From Acinetobacter calcoaceticus DSM 30006 = CIP 81.8 (GTDB lineage Bacteria > Pseudomonadota > Gammaproteobacteria > Pseudomonadales > Moraxellaceae): a stretch of 64,000 bases of DNA. The DNA is taken from NCBI RefSeq assembly GCF_000368965.1, contig NZ_KB849780.1, forward strand, positions 868,145-932,144. Reading direction: 5' to 3'. Made by a program: the position numbers and the translations under genes. Positions 55,272 to 63,516 of this stretch are shown one piece after another (within the stretch, counting starts at the first letter, position 1; each line of letters starts with the position of its first letter). The notes below the pieces were generated by a model, which did no database searches, had not been told where the DNA came from, and saw only the letters and a program-made list of their open reading frames with translations.

Positions 55272-56522
55272 ATGACTCATCTGCAATTAAAAACGAATCT
55301 TTTGAATCAGCCTTTAACTTTACCGAATGGTGTCATCATTCCAAACCGCTTAGCGAAGGCTGCAACCAGTGAAACTTTAGCCAGCTATTCAAATAATCCA
55401 AACGAAAAACATGTTCGGCTATATCAGCGTTGGGCAGCATCAGGGATTGGGATGATCATAACTGGCAACATTATGATTGACCGTAAAGCCTTAGGTGAGG
55501 CTGGAAATGTGGTGGTTGAGGATGAGCGTGATTTTGCAATTTTACAGAAATGGGCAAAAACCGTGACCGAACAAGGTTCTCAATTATGGGCACAGTTAAA
55601 TCATCCGGGAAAACAATCACCCAAAGGATTAAATGTACGTAACATTTCTGCATCGGCAGTGCCATTTGGTGCAGAAATGCAGTCTTTATTTGCAACACCT
55701 GATGAAGCGACACACGAAGAAATTTTAGAAATTATTCAGCGTTTTGGGCGTAGCGCTGCGATATGTAAAAAGGCTGGATTTAGTGGAGTCGAGATTCACG
55801 CTGCGCATGGTTATCTAATTAACCAGTTTTTGTCACCTTTGCACAATTTAAGAAATGACGAGTGGGGTGGTACACCAGAAAAACGTCGCCGTTTCTTGAT
55901 GGAAGTTTATGCAGAGATCCGAAAACAAGTCCGTAAAGAGTTTCCTATCGCGATTAAGCTTAACTCGGCAGACTTTCAAAAAGGTGGGTTTACCGAGCAA
56001 GACTCGTTAGAAACCATTCAGGCATTAGCGAATGCAGGCATTGACCTGATTGAAATATCGGGTGGCACCTACGAATCTGGAGTAGCCAAAGCTCCACAAA
56101 AAGCATCGACAATCGTACGCGAAGCTTTCTTTATTGATTTCGCAGAAAAAGTGAGAACACTCGTAAAAATGCCGTTGATGGTAACAGGTGGATTCCGAAC
56201 TGTAGAAGGTATGGATCAAGCGTTGCAGTCACATGCATGTGATGTCATTGGAATTGCAAGACTTATGGCAATTGAACCTGATGTACCCAAATTTTTACTG
56301 GCAGGAAAAAATGGTTTTCAGTCAGTGCAACCCATCAAAACAGGCATTAAGAAAATTGATAGTCTGGGGATTATGGAAGTACTTTGGTATACCCAACAAC
56401 TCAAACGGATTGGGAAAGGTAAAGAGCCGAAACCTAAAGAAAGTGGTTTATGGGCATTTATTAAATCAGTTTTACTCAGTAGTTGGGGAACCTATGCAAC
56501 CCAACGTAGCCGAGCAAAATAA
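55272..56522 (+). CDS. NADH:flavin oxidoreductase, old yellow enzyme family
   Basis: 416 residues. FMN-barrel features: PNRLAKAATSETLA in strand 1, QLNHPGKQSP, GVEIHAAHGYLINQFLSPLHNLRNDEWGG with the substrate-binding HAAH, and VTGGFRTVEGM for FMN phosphate. It probably reduces enones or nitro compounds. No 4Fe-4S cysteine cluster is seen, so it is of the short, OYE-like type with a C-terminal extension (SLGIMEVLWYTQQLKRIGKG). A relative lies at 63517. Confidence 0.83.
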   Translation: MTHLQLKTNLLNQPLTLPNGVIIPNRLAKAATSETLASYSNNPNEKHVRLYQRWAASGIGMIITGNIMIDRKALGEAGNVVVEDERDFAILQKWAKTVTEQGSQLWAQLNHPGKQSPKGLNVRNISASAVPFGAEMQSLFATPDEATHEEILEIIQRFGRSAAICKKAGFSGVEIHAAHGYLINQFLSPLHNLRNDEWGGTPEKRRRFLMEVYAEIRKQVRKEFPIAIKLNSADFQKGGFTEQDSLETIQALANAGIDLIEISGGTYESGVAKAPQKASTIVREAFFIDFAEKVRTLVKMPLMVTGGFRTVEGMDQALQSHACDVIGIARLMAIEPDVPKFLLAGKNGFQSVQPIKTGIKKIDSLGIMEVLWYTQQLKRIGKGKEPKPKESGLWAFIKSVLLSSWGTYATQRSRAK

Positions 56523-56686
56523 CCACTTTATTCTGACTAGGATAAATTGCCTGAAACGCTCGGGCAAAAGAGTTTGAGTCCTCAAAAGTCTAATAGAAAA
56601 GATATTTCAGCACTAAAAGTGTCAAAACTGCCAAGTAGATACTTAAATATTTACGCAATTTACTCATTCTTTTTTAAGGATATGAA

Positions 56687-56983
56687 ATGAAAAATTACTT
56701 ATGTAAATGGATCCCACCACGTGCGGATTTTCTCGGAACGATGTCTGACGATGAGAAGAAATGGATGGGACAGCATGGCGATTTTTTAAATAAACTTCTC
56801 GATCAAGGCGTTATTGTCGCCCATGGTCCCGTTATTAATGATGGGAATGGGTACGGCCTTTCGCTTTACCAGATTGCAGATGACGAGGATATCGCTAGCT
56901 TCACGTCACAAGACCCTATCGTAAAAAATGGTGTCGGCCATTATGAGCATTACGTCATGCTTCATTTGGCTTCACACGTCTAA
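56687..56983 (+). CDS. YciI-family protein
   Basis: 98 residues of the YCII-related ferredoxin-like fold: KNYLCKWIPPRADFLGTMSDDEKKWMGQHGDFLNKLLDQGVIVAHGPV, with the conserved His and Asp of the putative active site. Function in the family is largely unknown, but some members are dehydrochlorinase-like or peroxidase-like. AAGGATATGAA precedes the ATG. It is 27 bp before the next SDR gene and probably co-transcribed with it. Confidence 0.8.
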   Translation: MKNYLCKWIPPRADFLGTMSDDEKKWMGQHGDFLNKLLDQGVIVAHGPVINDGNGYGLSLYQIADDEDIASFTSQDPIVKNGVGHYEHYVMLHLASHV

Positions 56984-57010
56984 TTTCTTAAATTTATAGA
57001 AGATATTATT

Positions 57011-57721
57011 ATGAATATTAACGGTTCAGTCGCACTTGTTACAGGTGCAAATAGAGGGCTGGGTGCAGCTTTTGTACGTGCATTACTCGCTGCTGGTGCC
57101 AGCAAAGTCTATGCGGCAGCACGTGATCCATTGAGCATAACAATTGAGTCAGGTGTAGTACCTGTTCGTTTGGATGTGACCAGTCCAGATGAGGCTGAAG
57201 AGTTAGCACGAAAACTGGGCGACGTAAATTTATTAATAAACAACGCAGGTATCGGTGGATATGGGGCTATTCTTTCTTCATCATCTATCGATTTACTTCG
57301 GGATCAGTTCGAAACAAATGCAGTTGGGCCACTGCGGGTAACTCAGGCATTTGCACCAATTCTGGCTACTCACCATAGCAGTGCTGTAATCAATGTGATC
57401 TCAGCGTTAAGTTGGGCTACTTTACCTGGAGTTACGGGTAGTTATAGTGCTTCAAAAGCAGCAGCTTGGGCTTTGAGCAATGCTATGCGACAAGAGTTAA
57501 AAGCACAGGGAACAGCGGTTTTGTCGCTGCATGTTGCTTTCATGGACACAGACATGGTTCGTGGATTAGCTGGAAATAAAACTTCACCTGATGTTATTGC
57601 ACAAATGACAATAGCTGCTTTAGAGAGAGGGGAATCTGAACTCTTAGCAGATGAGATTACCCAAAACGTGCATGCTGGACTGACAGCCGAAACGCCAGTT
57701 TATCTAGGCATGCTTGAGTAA
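57011..57721 (+). CDS. SDR-family oxidoreductase
   Basis: 236-residue classical SDR: TGANRGLG near residue 10, NNAGIGGYG, and Tyr-x3-Lys in SYSASKAA. Its substrate-side segment (AFMDTDMVRGLAGNKTSPDVIA) resembles short SDRs of unknown substrate. It follows the YciI gene and is closed by the terminator at 57758. Confidence 0.82.
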   Translation: MNINGSVALVTGANRGLGAAFVRALLAAGASKVYAAARDPLSITIESGVVPVRLDVTSPDEAEELARKLGDVNLLINNAGIGGYGAILSSSSIDLLRDQFETNAVGPLRVTQAFAPILATHHSSAVINVISALSWATLPGVTGSYSASKAAAWALSNAMRQELKAQGTAVLSLHVAFMDTDMVRGLAGNKTSPDVIAQMTIAALERGESELLADEITQNVHAGLTAETPVYLGMLE

Positions 57722-57757
57722 ATTAATAATGAATGGATATAACAAGCTGTAATCTGT

Positions 57758-57785
57758 AAAAAGCACTCTAACTGAGTGCTTTTTT
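57758..57785. terminator. bidirectional terminator before the HxlR gene
   Basis: Stem AAAAAGCACTC / GAGTGCTTTTT with a 5-nt loop. It separates the convergent SDR and HxlR genes. Confidence 0.88.
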
Positions 57786-57794
57786 ATATTTATA

Positions 57795-58235
57795 TTATTC
57801 GCTTTTTAGGCGAATAGGGCGAGTGCCAATTTCAGCTCCCGTCATTTGGTCTAACACAATAGGTTTGATTTCAGTACCTTGTTCTGCATCAAGGAAAGTC
57901 ACCATTTTTTCAGGCTGTTCATAAGGTTTGTATTTTCGACCCCATGCGCCAATCACAAATAAAACAGGTAAGAAGTCTTTGCCTGCTTGAGTTAATACAT
58001 ACTCTTCACGTGGTGGGTGTTCAGAATATTGTCTTTTTTCAAGTAAACCTTCATCTACCAACACAGATAAACGTTTTGTTAGCATTGTAGGTGCAATACC
58101 TAAACTTTTACGAAACTGATCAAAACGAGTAGATCCTACATGCGCATCTCGTAAAATCAACATGCTCCACGCATCACCGAGCACAGAAAGGCTTCGGGCG
58201 ATTGGGCAGACTTCTAGATCGATATTTTTACTCAT
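57795..58235 (-). CDS. HxlR-family regulator
   Basis: 146 residues: CPIARSLSVLGDAWSMLILRDAHVGSTRFDQFRKSLGIAPTMLTKRLSVLVDEGLLEKRQYSEHPPREEYVLTQAG is a textbook HxlR winged helix, with the conserved N-terminal Cys (Cys11) that in relatives senses quinones, aldehydes or oxidants. A 23-bp box lies 22-44 bp upstream and recurs at 52776, so its regulon probably includes the neighbouring SDR, quinone reductase and hydrolase genes. Confidence 0.85.
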   Translation of the reverse strand: MSKNIDLEVCPIARSLSVLGDAWSMLILRDAHVGSTRFDQFRKSLGIAPTMLTKRLSVLVDEGLLEKRQYSEHPPREEYVLTQAGKDFLPVLFVIGAWGRKYKPYEQPEKMVTFLDAEQGTEIKPIVLDQMTGAEIGTRPIRLKSE

Positions 58236-58256
58236 ATAACATTAATCAACTGAATG

Positions 58257-58279
58257 GTGACTACTAAAAAAATAGTAAC
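58257..58279. promoter_or_regulatory. HxlR operator before its own gene
   Basis: A 23-bp box with outer half-sites GTGAC and GTAAC around TACTAAAAAAATA, next to the HxlR start at 58235. Same motif as at 52776. Confidence 0.68.
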
Positions 58280-58341
58280 ACAAAGTAGCGAATTAAGCGA
58301 GTTTGAATGCTTAATATACAATAATAAGTCTATGTCCTGAG

Positions 58342-58701
58342 TCAATTTTGAACTATGTCTGCACTAGGCTGACTTTCTAATAACTTGGATAAATTATTTT
58401 CAAGCCAAGTAGTTAAATCAAAAAGTCGTTCGGAAGCCTCTCGTCCAAAGTCTGTTAATTGATAATCTACACGAGGCGGTATTTCTGCATAATCCTGACG
58501 TACGATAAAACCATCGTGCTCAAGCGTTTTTAGGGTTTGTGCTAACATCTTTTCACTAATGCCATCAATAATTTTCTTTAACTCATTAAAACGCAGACGT
58601 TGATCTCGAAGTGCAACTAAAATCAAAACACTCCAACGGCTAGTGAGAGTTAATAAAATTTTTCGAGAGGGACAATCTGCTGCAAAAACGTATCCTTTCA
58701 T
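58342..58701 (-). CDS. HxlR-family regulator, QorR-like
   Basis: 119 residues: CPSRKILLTLTSRWSVLILVALRDQRLRFNELKKIIDGISEKMLAQTLKTLEHDGFIVRQDYAEIPPRVDYQLTDFG, with the family Cys at residue 10. It is divergent from a QorB-like quinone oxidoreductase, the arrangement of QorR/YtfH and qorB/ytfG elsewhere, and two abutting palindromes lie between them. It therefore most likely represses both genes until a quinone or thiol-reactive compound modifies the Cys. Confidence 0.87.
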   Translation of the reverse strand: MKGYVFAADCPSRKILLTLTSRWSVLILVALRDQRLRFNELKKIIDGISEKMLAQTLKTLEHDGFIVRQDYAEIPPRVDYQLTDFGREASERLFDLTTWLENNLSKLLESQPSADIVQN

Positions 58702-58742
58702 CGCGCACCACCTTAATTACAAAAGTTTACATTTGTTTCTAA

Positions 58743-58777
58743 ACTTACTTTTAGGTAAGTACTTACTTTTAGTAAGT
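58743..58777. promoter_or_regulatory. tandem HxlR (QorR) operators
   Basis: Two abutting palindromes: ACTTAC-N6-GTAAGT (58743-58760) and ACTTAC-N5-GTAAGT (58761-58777). They lie between the divergent HxlR gene (start 58701) and the QorB-like gene (start 58829). Confidence 0.8.
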
Positions 58778-58828
58778 TAAGGTACTACGATGATTGAAAT
58801 ATATCAACTACATTAGATGGAGATCATC

Positions 58829-59686
58829 ATGCGTATTGCAGTTACTGGTGCATCAGGTCAACTCGGCCAATTGGTTATTTCTCAATTACTCGAACGGACT
58901 GACGCAAAAAATATTGTCGTATTAGTTCGCAGTCCAGAAAAAGCATCAGATTTAAGCTCAAAAGGGATCGACGTGCGTGCTTTTGATTATGGCCATGACG
59001 CAGATAAACTTTCGGTTCAATTGGCTGGTATTGATAAGCTTTTATTAATCTCATCGAGTGAAGTTGGTCAACGTACAGTACAACACCAAAATGTGATTAA
59101 TGCGGCAAAACTTGCAGACGTAAAATTTATTGTTTACACGAGTTTATTAAACGCAGATACATCACCGCTTCTATTAGCACAAGAACATGTTGAAACTGAA
59201 CAATATTTAAAAAAATCGGATATCCCATATACGCTATTACGTAATAACTGGTACAGCGAAAACTATGCAATGGGACTTGCACAAGCAGTTGAGCATGGCA
59301 AAATTTTTGGGGCAACGCATCACGGCAAAATTGCTTCTGCTTCACGCTTAGACTATGCGACTGCCGCCGCTGTGGTATTAACGCAAGAAGGGCATGAAAA
59401 TAAAGTTTATGAACTAGCAGGTGATACGAGTTATACCCTTGATGATGTTGCAAAATGGGCAAGTGAAATTAGCAAAACAGAAGTAATTTACCAAGACCTA
59501 CCAGAAGAGGAATATAAAGCGCTCTTGGTACAAGTGGGTATACCAGAAGGGTTTGCTGGCATCTTGGCAGATTCAGATGAAGGTGTATCTAAAGGCGGCT
59601 TGTATAGTGATAGTAAAGATCTACATCAGTTAATTGGTCGTGCCACTACAAGTATGCAAGAGACGATTAAAGAATTCTTGTCTTAA
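58829..59686 (+). CDS. qorB: NmrA/QorB-type NAD(P)H:quinone oxidoreductase
   Basis: 285 residues: N-terminal NAD(P) site IAVTGASGQLGQLVISQL, then the NmrA-type fold with LLRNNWYSENY and a variable C-terminal domain (SEISKTEVIYQDLPEEEYKALL). It matches QorB/YtfG, which reduces quinones with NADPH. ATG 58829 opens directly on the nucleotide-binding strand; the in-frame ATG at 58817 (MEIIMRIAV) lies in the GGAGATC ribosome site. Divergent from its HxlR repressor. Confidence 0.85.
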   Translation: MRIAVTGASGQLGQLVISQLLERTDAKNIVVLVRSPEKASDLSSKGIDVRAFDYGHDADKLSVQLAGIDKLLLISSSEVGQRTVQHQNVINAAKLADVKFIVYTSLLNADTSPLLLAQEHVETEQYLKKSDIPYTLLRNNWYSENYAMGLAQAVEHGKIFGATHHGKIASASRLDYATAAAVVLTQEGHENKVYELAGDTSYTLDDVAKWASEISKTEVIYQDLPEEEYKALLVQVGIPEGFAGILADSDEGVSKGGLYSDSKDLHQLIGRATTSMQETIKEFLS

Positions 59687-59715
59687 GTTAACGCTATAAC
59701 TCTTATCTAAAAACA

Positions 59716-59748
59716 AAAAGGCTTAAATTGTTCGGATTTAGGCCTTTT
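59716..59748. terminator. terminator after qorB
   Basis: 13-bp stem with one G-T pair (AAAAGGCTTAAAT / ATTTAGGCCTTTT), 7-nt loop, 29 bp after the stop codon. Confidence 0.82.
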
Positions 59749-59749
59749 G

Positions 59750-59866
59750 TATATTTTAATAAATACGGCTTTCATAAAGTCGGGATAGACCAAATTATTG
59801 AGTCAGTAAATAACAACCAAACCAAATGCTTTGAAGCACGATGCACACGTTTGTTTGTGATAGTTT
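59750..59866 (+). pseudogene. deleted remnant of a TetR gene related to 49477-50031
   Basis: Two pieces line up with the intact TetR gene. 59750-59815 encodes NKYGFHKVGIDQIIES, matching NKHGFHNVGVDRIIEA (from about 49530). 59813-59866 matches DNA around 49890-49945, which encodes TNANASKQDAHMFLFVI. The roughly 295 bp between them are missing, so helix-turn-helix and ligand domain are both broken. Nucleotide identity of the pieces looks near 80 percent, so this is a decayed paralogue rather than a recent copy. It abuts the terminator of qorB. Confidence 0.75.
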
Positions 59867-59871
59867 AGTTT

Positions 59872-60921
59872 TTATATTTCTTTCTTTCGAAATTGGATTG
59901 GCGTCATTCCTGTCCATTTTTTGAAAGCCCGTGTGAAATTTGTAGGCTGTATATAGCCCAAATAAAGCGCAATCTCTTGTATTTCCATATCACTATTAAG
60001 TAATAAGTTTTCAGCTTCTTTTTGTTGTGCTTCTTCTAATAATTGCACATATGAAGAACCGACTTGGCTTAAGTGTCGTCTCAGTGTGCGACTAGACATA
60101 TTTAAGCGATTCGCAATTTCATCAAATGTGGGGTAACCCAGTTGTGGTTTTAAATTTAACTCTGCTTTTACGGTCAGGCATATATCTTTAATTTGTTCGG
60201 AAAAGCGGAGTTGCTCAGCTTCACATTGGGCTAGAGCTTGTTTGAAAGCAATTGGATCTGCCATTTTAATAGGTAAATCTAGAAGCTGTTTTTTATACCG
60301 AATTTGATTAGTCGGTTGATTAAAATGAATAGTAGGTAATAAATGTTGATAAGCTTTGTGATAGCTGGGTTCTGACCAGTCGACCGATAGCTCAATATCA
60401 GCTAAATCATGTTCTCTTAAAAATTGACCAGCTTGAATCACGCCAATCATCAAACACTCATAAAAAAACCGTCTTAGCGTTTCTGCTTGTGCGGCTTGAT
60501 TGCTGACAACAGGGTGAGTTTCTTTAATTTCAATAATTGAAAATTCATGCTCATCTAGCAGGGCAATACGATAATCTTTTAACCGCATGTTAAAGAATTG
60601 TGTTGAAACCTCAATGGCCTGCCGTAAATTGGGGCTGCTCATTAAGGCATATCCCATTGGCCCATGGGCAGTTAAACGCAGTTTTATTCCATACTCATAT
60701 CCCAAGCCAGAATCTTTCGACAATATTATGCTTTCCCATGCCAGTTTAGACCATTGCATAGGGGTAATTCGGGCGTCTAATTGGTCTAAAAGTGTTAAGG
60801 GAATTTTACTTTTTTTCAAAATTTCAAGCGCAGAAAACCCTTTGTCTACCATAATTTCTAATAATAAATGAGCATAAGAAATTGGAATGCTGGCTTTGGA
60901 TAGCCCATAAGGATCCTTCAT
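59872..60921 (-). CDS. AraC-family regulator (OruR/arabinose-binding-like N-domain)
   Basis: 349 residues: N-terminal effector domain (ISYAHLLLEIMVDKGFSALEILKKSKIP, later YGIKLRLTAHGPMGYALMSSPNLRQAIEVSTQF) of the type seen in AraC regulators of fatty or sterol-like compounds, and a C-terminal double helix-turn-helix (FDEIANRLNMSSRTLRRHLSQVG, IQEIALYLGYIQPTNFTRAFKKWTGMTP). It is divergent from the SDR/decarboxylase/hydrolase/old-yellow-enzyme operon, so it probably activates that operon. Effector unknown. Confidence 0.83.
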   Translation of the reverse strand: MKDPYGLSKASIPISYAHLLLEIMVDKGFSALEILKKSKIPLTLLDQLDARITPMQWSKLAWESIILSKDSGLGYEYGIKLRLTAHGPMGYALMSSPNLRQAIEVSTQFFNMRLKDYRIALLDEHEFSIIEIKETHPVVSNQAAQAETLRRFFYECLMIGVIQAGQFLREHDLADIELSVDWSEPSYHKAYQHLLPTIHFNQPTNQIRYKKQLLDLPIKMADPIAFKQALAQCEAEQLRFSEQIKDICLTVKAELNLKPQLGYPTFDEIANRLNMSSRTLRRHLSQVGSSYVQLLEEAQQKEAENLLLNSDMEIQEIALYLGYIQPTNFTRAFKKWTGMTPIQFRKKEI

Positions 60922-61029
60922 ATTCTTTTTTTGTTGTGGCCGAAAATGATTATCAGTATGTCTGATCTACATCTCACGCTCAAGTTAAAACTTCGGAATA
61001 ATCAATTTATTCTATTTTGAGCAAGAATT

Positions 61030-61833
61030 ATGAGCCTACCTATTCCACGAGCCTCATCTCGCGTTGTGATTACAGGTGCTTCATCGGGCATTGGTGAAGA
61101 GTTAGCAAAACAGTTCGCTTTACGAGGCTATTCCTTAGTTTTAGTCGCTCGCCGTGTCGAAAAATTAGAAGCACTGGCTGAAAAACTAAAAGCTGAATAT
61201 CAAATATCTGTAGATTTATATCCATGTGATTTGGGAGATAGACAAGCTAGAGCTAAGTTTCGTCAGTATTTAGAAGGTATTGAGGTTTCAATTCTTTGTA
61301 ATAACGCAGGTTTTGCGACTTTTGGACGTCTTCAAGAGTTAGATGCAGATCGAGAGCGTGAAGAAGTCGAAGTCAATAGTGTGGCAATTCACGACCTGAC
61401 TTTAGCCGTGTTGCCACAAATGCTCAAACGAAAATCTGGAGCAATACTGATTGTAGGCTCTACTTCTGGTCATCAACCCACTCCGGCAAATGCCACATAT
61501 GCGGCAACTAAAGCATTTGCAAACTCATTTGCAGAGTCTTTACATAGCGAACTAGGTGGTACAGGGGTGACCTGTACTTTACTTGCTCCGGGTCCTACTA
61601 AAACAAGTTTTAATGAAGTTGCTGGAATTACCAAAATTGATGGAGTCGGTGGCAATTTTGTTTGGGTGACGGCTGAAAGAGTAGCGAAAGAAGCGATTCA
61701 AGGCATGGATTGCAATCGCCGTATTGTGATTCCCGGTTTTATTGCGCAGGCGCAAACTTTTGGGGGACGTTATACCCCGCGCATCATCTTGCTCCCAATT
61801 CTGAAACAAGTATTTTCGAGATTAAAATCATGA
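61030..61833 (+). CDS. SDR-family oxidoreductase
   Basis: 267-residue SDR: TGASSGIGEELAKQFA near residue 15, NNAGFATFGRLQELD and Tyr-x3-Lys in TYAATKAFAN, the DltE-like branch. First gene of an operon divergent from the AraC gene; its stop overlaps the next start (ATGA). GAGCAAGAATT precedes the ATG. Substrate unknown. Confidence 0.82.
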   Translation: MSLPIPRASSRVVITGASSGIGEELAKQFALRGYSLVLVARRVEKLEALAEKLKAEYQISVDLYPCDLGDRQARAKFRQYLEGIEVSILCNNAGFATFGRLQELDADREREEVEVNSVAIHDLTLAVLPQMLKRKSGAILIVGSTSGHQPTPANATYAATKAFANSFAESLHSELGGTGVTCTLLAPGPTKTSFNEVAGITKIDGVGGNFVWVTAERVAKEAIQGMDCNRRIVIPGFIAQAQTFGGRYTPRIILLPILKQVFSRLKS

Positions 61834-62576
61834 GACAACTCATCAATGACTTACGTGTGCCTGTAGGTTTAGCCAATCTTGGCAATAAGCTTTATCACAA
61901 TGCGCAGTATTTGACGGCTGTTGTTGAAGTGGATGAAAAAGCGATGGCTCGTTGGTTACCGTCTGGGATGACACTGGTTCAACCTGCCAGAGCTGATTTG
62001 TTCTGTGCTTATTTCCCAGAAAACGTCTATACAGGTGCTTACCATGAAGCGGGTTTATTTGTTCATATTAAAGTAGGCAATAAAACAGGAATCTTTTGTC
62101 CTTGGATGATTTTAGACGATGACCGCGCCATGATTATTGGACGTGAGTTGCTGGGCTATCCTAAAAAAATGGGTGAGATTAGTTGGGAAAATGACGGCAA
62201 ACGTATTGTTAGCAATGCTTCACGCCGTGGTACGACACTCATTGAAATGGAAGCTAAGCTTGGTGAAGTCATTGATGATGCACCTCCAATTTTAGGATTA
62301 CCACATCGTAATATCACAGGTGGATTAGGCCTTGGTTTACCACGAGAGGTTCGATTTACTCCGAAAGAACATCCACTTGAAGTCCGTCGTGTAGAAATGA
62401 ACTTACGTTTTACGGGTACTGAAAATGATCCTTTACATAATATGGGGCTGGGCAAAGTCATTGAAGCAAGATTGCATCGAGTTGATTTATCAGGTGGGTT
62501 AATTCCGCCAATTCAAATACCTCGTCTACGCACGCCGTTATTTTTATTGCGCCAATTTAATCCTCGCGTTTTATAG
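61830..62576 (+). CDS. acetoacetate decarboxylase-like protein
   Basis: 248 residues. GRELLGYPKKMGEISWE holds the Lys112-Lys113 pair corresponding to the Schiff-base Lys and its neighbour in acetoacetate decarboxylase, with the family beta-barrel around it (CAYFPENVYTGAYHEAGLFVHIKVGNKTGIFCPWMILDDDRAMIIGRELLG). Many proteins of this superfamily act on other substrates, so decarboxylation is not proven. ATG 61830 overlaps the SDR stop by 4 bp; an open extension to 61710 lies inside the SDR gene. Confidence 0.82.
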   Translation: MRQLINDLRVPVGLANLGNKLYHNAQYLTAVVEVDEKAMARWLPSGMTLVQPARADLFCAYFPENVYTGAYHEAGLFVHIKVGNKTGIFCPWMILDDDRAMIIGRELLGYPKKMGEISWENDGKRIVSNASRRGTTLIEMEAKLGEVIDDAPPILGLPHRNITGGLGLGLPREVRFTPKEHPLEVRRVEMNLRFTGTENDPLHNMGLGKVIEARLHRVDLSGGLIPPIQIPRLRTPLFLLRQFNPRVL

Positions 62577-62589
62577 CTGGAGAATAAAG

Positions 62590-63459
62590 ATGAATACGTT
62601 CTTTAAGTCAAAACAAACACAAGATTTTTCTAAAATCTCGGCTTCAATTGATATTCCTGTAAGAACAATGGATTTTAATTTTCCAGATGAAATTCCTGAG
62701 TTCTGGTTTAATAACAATGCCTTACTCACAATGTTATTGACTGCATTATCGGGCGCATTTCCAGATGGCGAACGTCAATTTATTCATAGTGTACGTAATT
62801 ATCAGGCAAAAATCGAAGATCCTGTTCTGCTTAAACAAGTTCGTGCTTTTATTGGTCAAGAAGCACATCACGGTAAAGAACACGACGCGCTCAATGCGGT
62901 CATGCTGAAAAAAGGCTATCCCGTAGATCGAATTTATAAGCGCTTTAAAAAGATGAATCGCTTAATGCAAGAGCAATTCTCTACAGCTCATCAGCTTGCA
63001 TGCACCGTATGTATGGAACACCTCACAGCAATTCTAGCTGACTATTTTATTAGTACCGCGCCCCAAGATTTAGAGTTGTTTAATACTCATGTCAGAAAAA
63101 TCTGGGCATGGCACGCGATTGAGGAAACAGAACATAAGGCTGTAGCTTTTGATGTATATCAGTCTTTGGTCAATAGACCTTATTTCTTGCGATGGGTGAT
63201 GATAGAAACCACGCTTTCTTTTCTTGTCATTACCACCAGAGGAACGGCAGAACTGTTACGAGCTTCTGGAAAACAACTAGATTTAAAAGAACTCTATGAA
63301 GGTCTTCGTTATTTGTTTGGAGGACAAGGTCTAGTCAGACGTATTGGTAAAAATTATCGCGATTTTTTCTCCGCAGATTTTCATCCTTGGCAGCATGACA
63401 ATCGGGAGATGATGAACTTATTAAAAAAACAATATTTCAATGAAGAGCTGTTGAAATAA
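62590..63459 (+). CDS. metal-dependent hydrolase-like protein, ferritin-like helical fold
   Basis: 289 residues of the family usually named metal-dependent hydrolase (PF10118). Metal-type motifs: Glu91, His93, His94, Glu97 and His98 in FIGQEAHHGKEHDALN, Glu and His in VCMEHLTA, and Glu/His in WHAIEETEHKAVAFD. The spacing recalls di-metal helical proteins. It often lies beside SDR and oxidoreductase genes of lipid metabolism, but its reaction is not known to me. GCTGGAGAATAAAG precedes the ATG, 13 bp after the decarboxylase-like gene. Confidence 0.78.
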   Translation: MNTFFKSKQTQDFSKISASIDIPVRTMDFNFPDEIPEFWFNNNALLTMLLTALSGAFPDGERQFIHSVRNYQAKIEDPVLLKQVRAFIGQEAHHGKEHDALNAVMLKKGYPVDRIYKRFKKMNRLMQEQFSTAHQLACTVCMEHLTAILADYFISTAPQDLELFNTHVRKIWAWHAIEETEHKAVAFDVYQSLVNRPYFLRWVMIETTLSFLVITTRGTAELLRASGKQLDLKELYEGLRYLFGGQGLVRRIGKNYRDFFSADFHPWQHDNREMMNLLKKQYFNEELLK

Positions 63460-63516
63460 TCAAAAGTTGATGCTTATTCAGCACCTACAGAACAAACAAT
63501 TTTAGGAATAATTACC

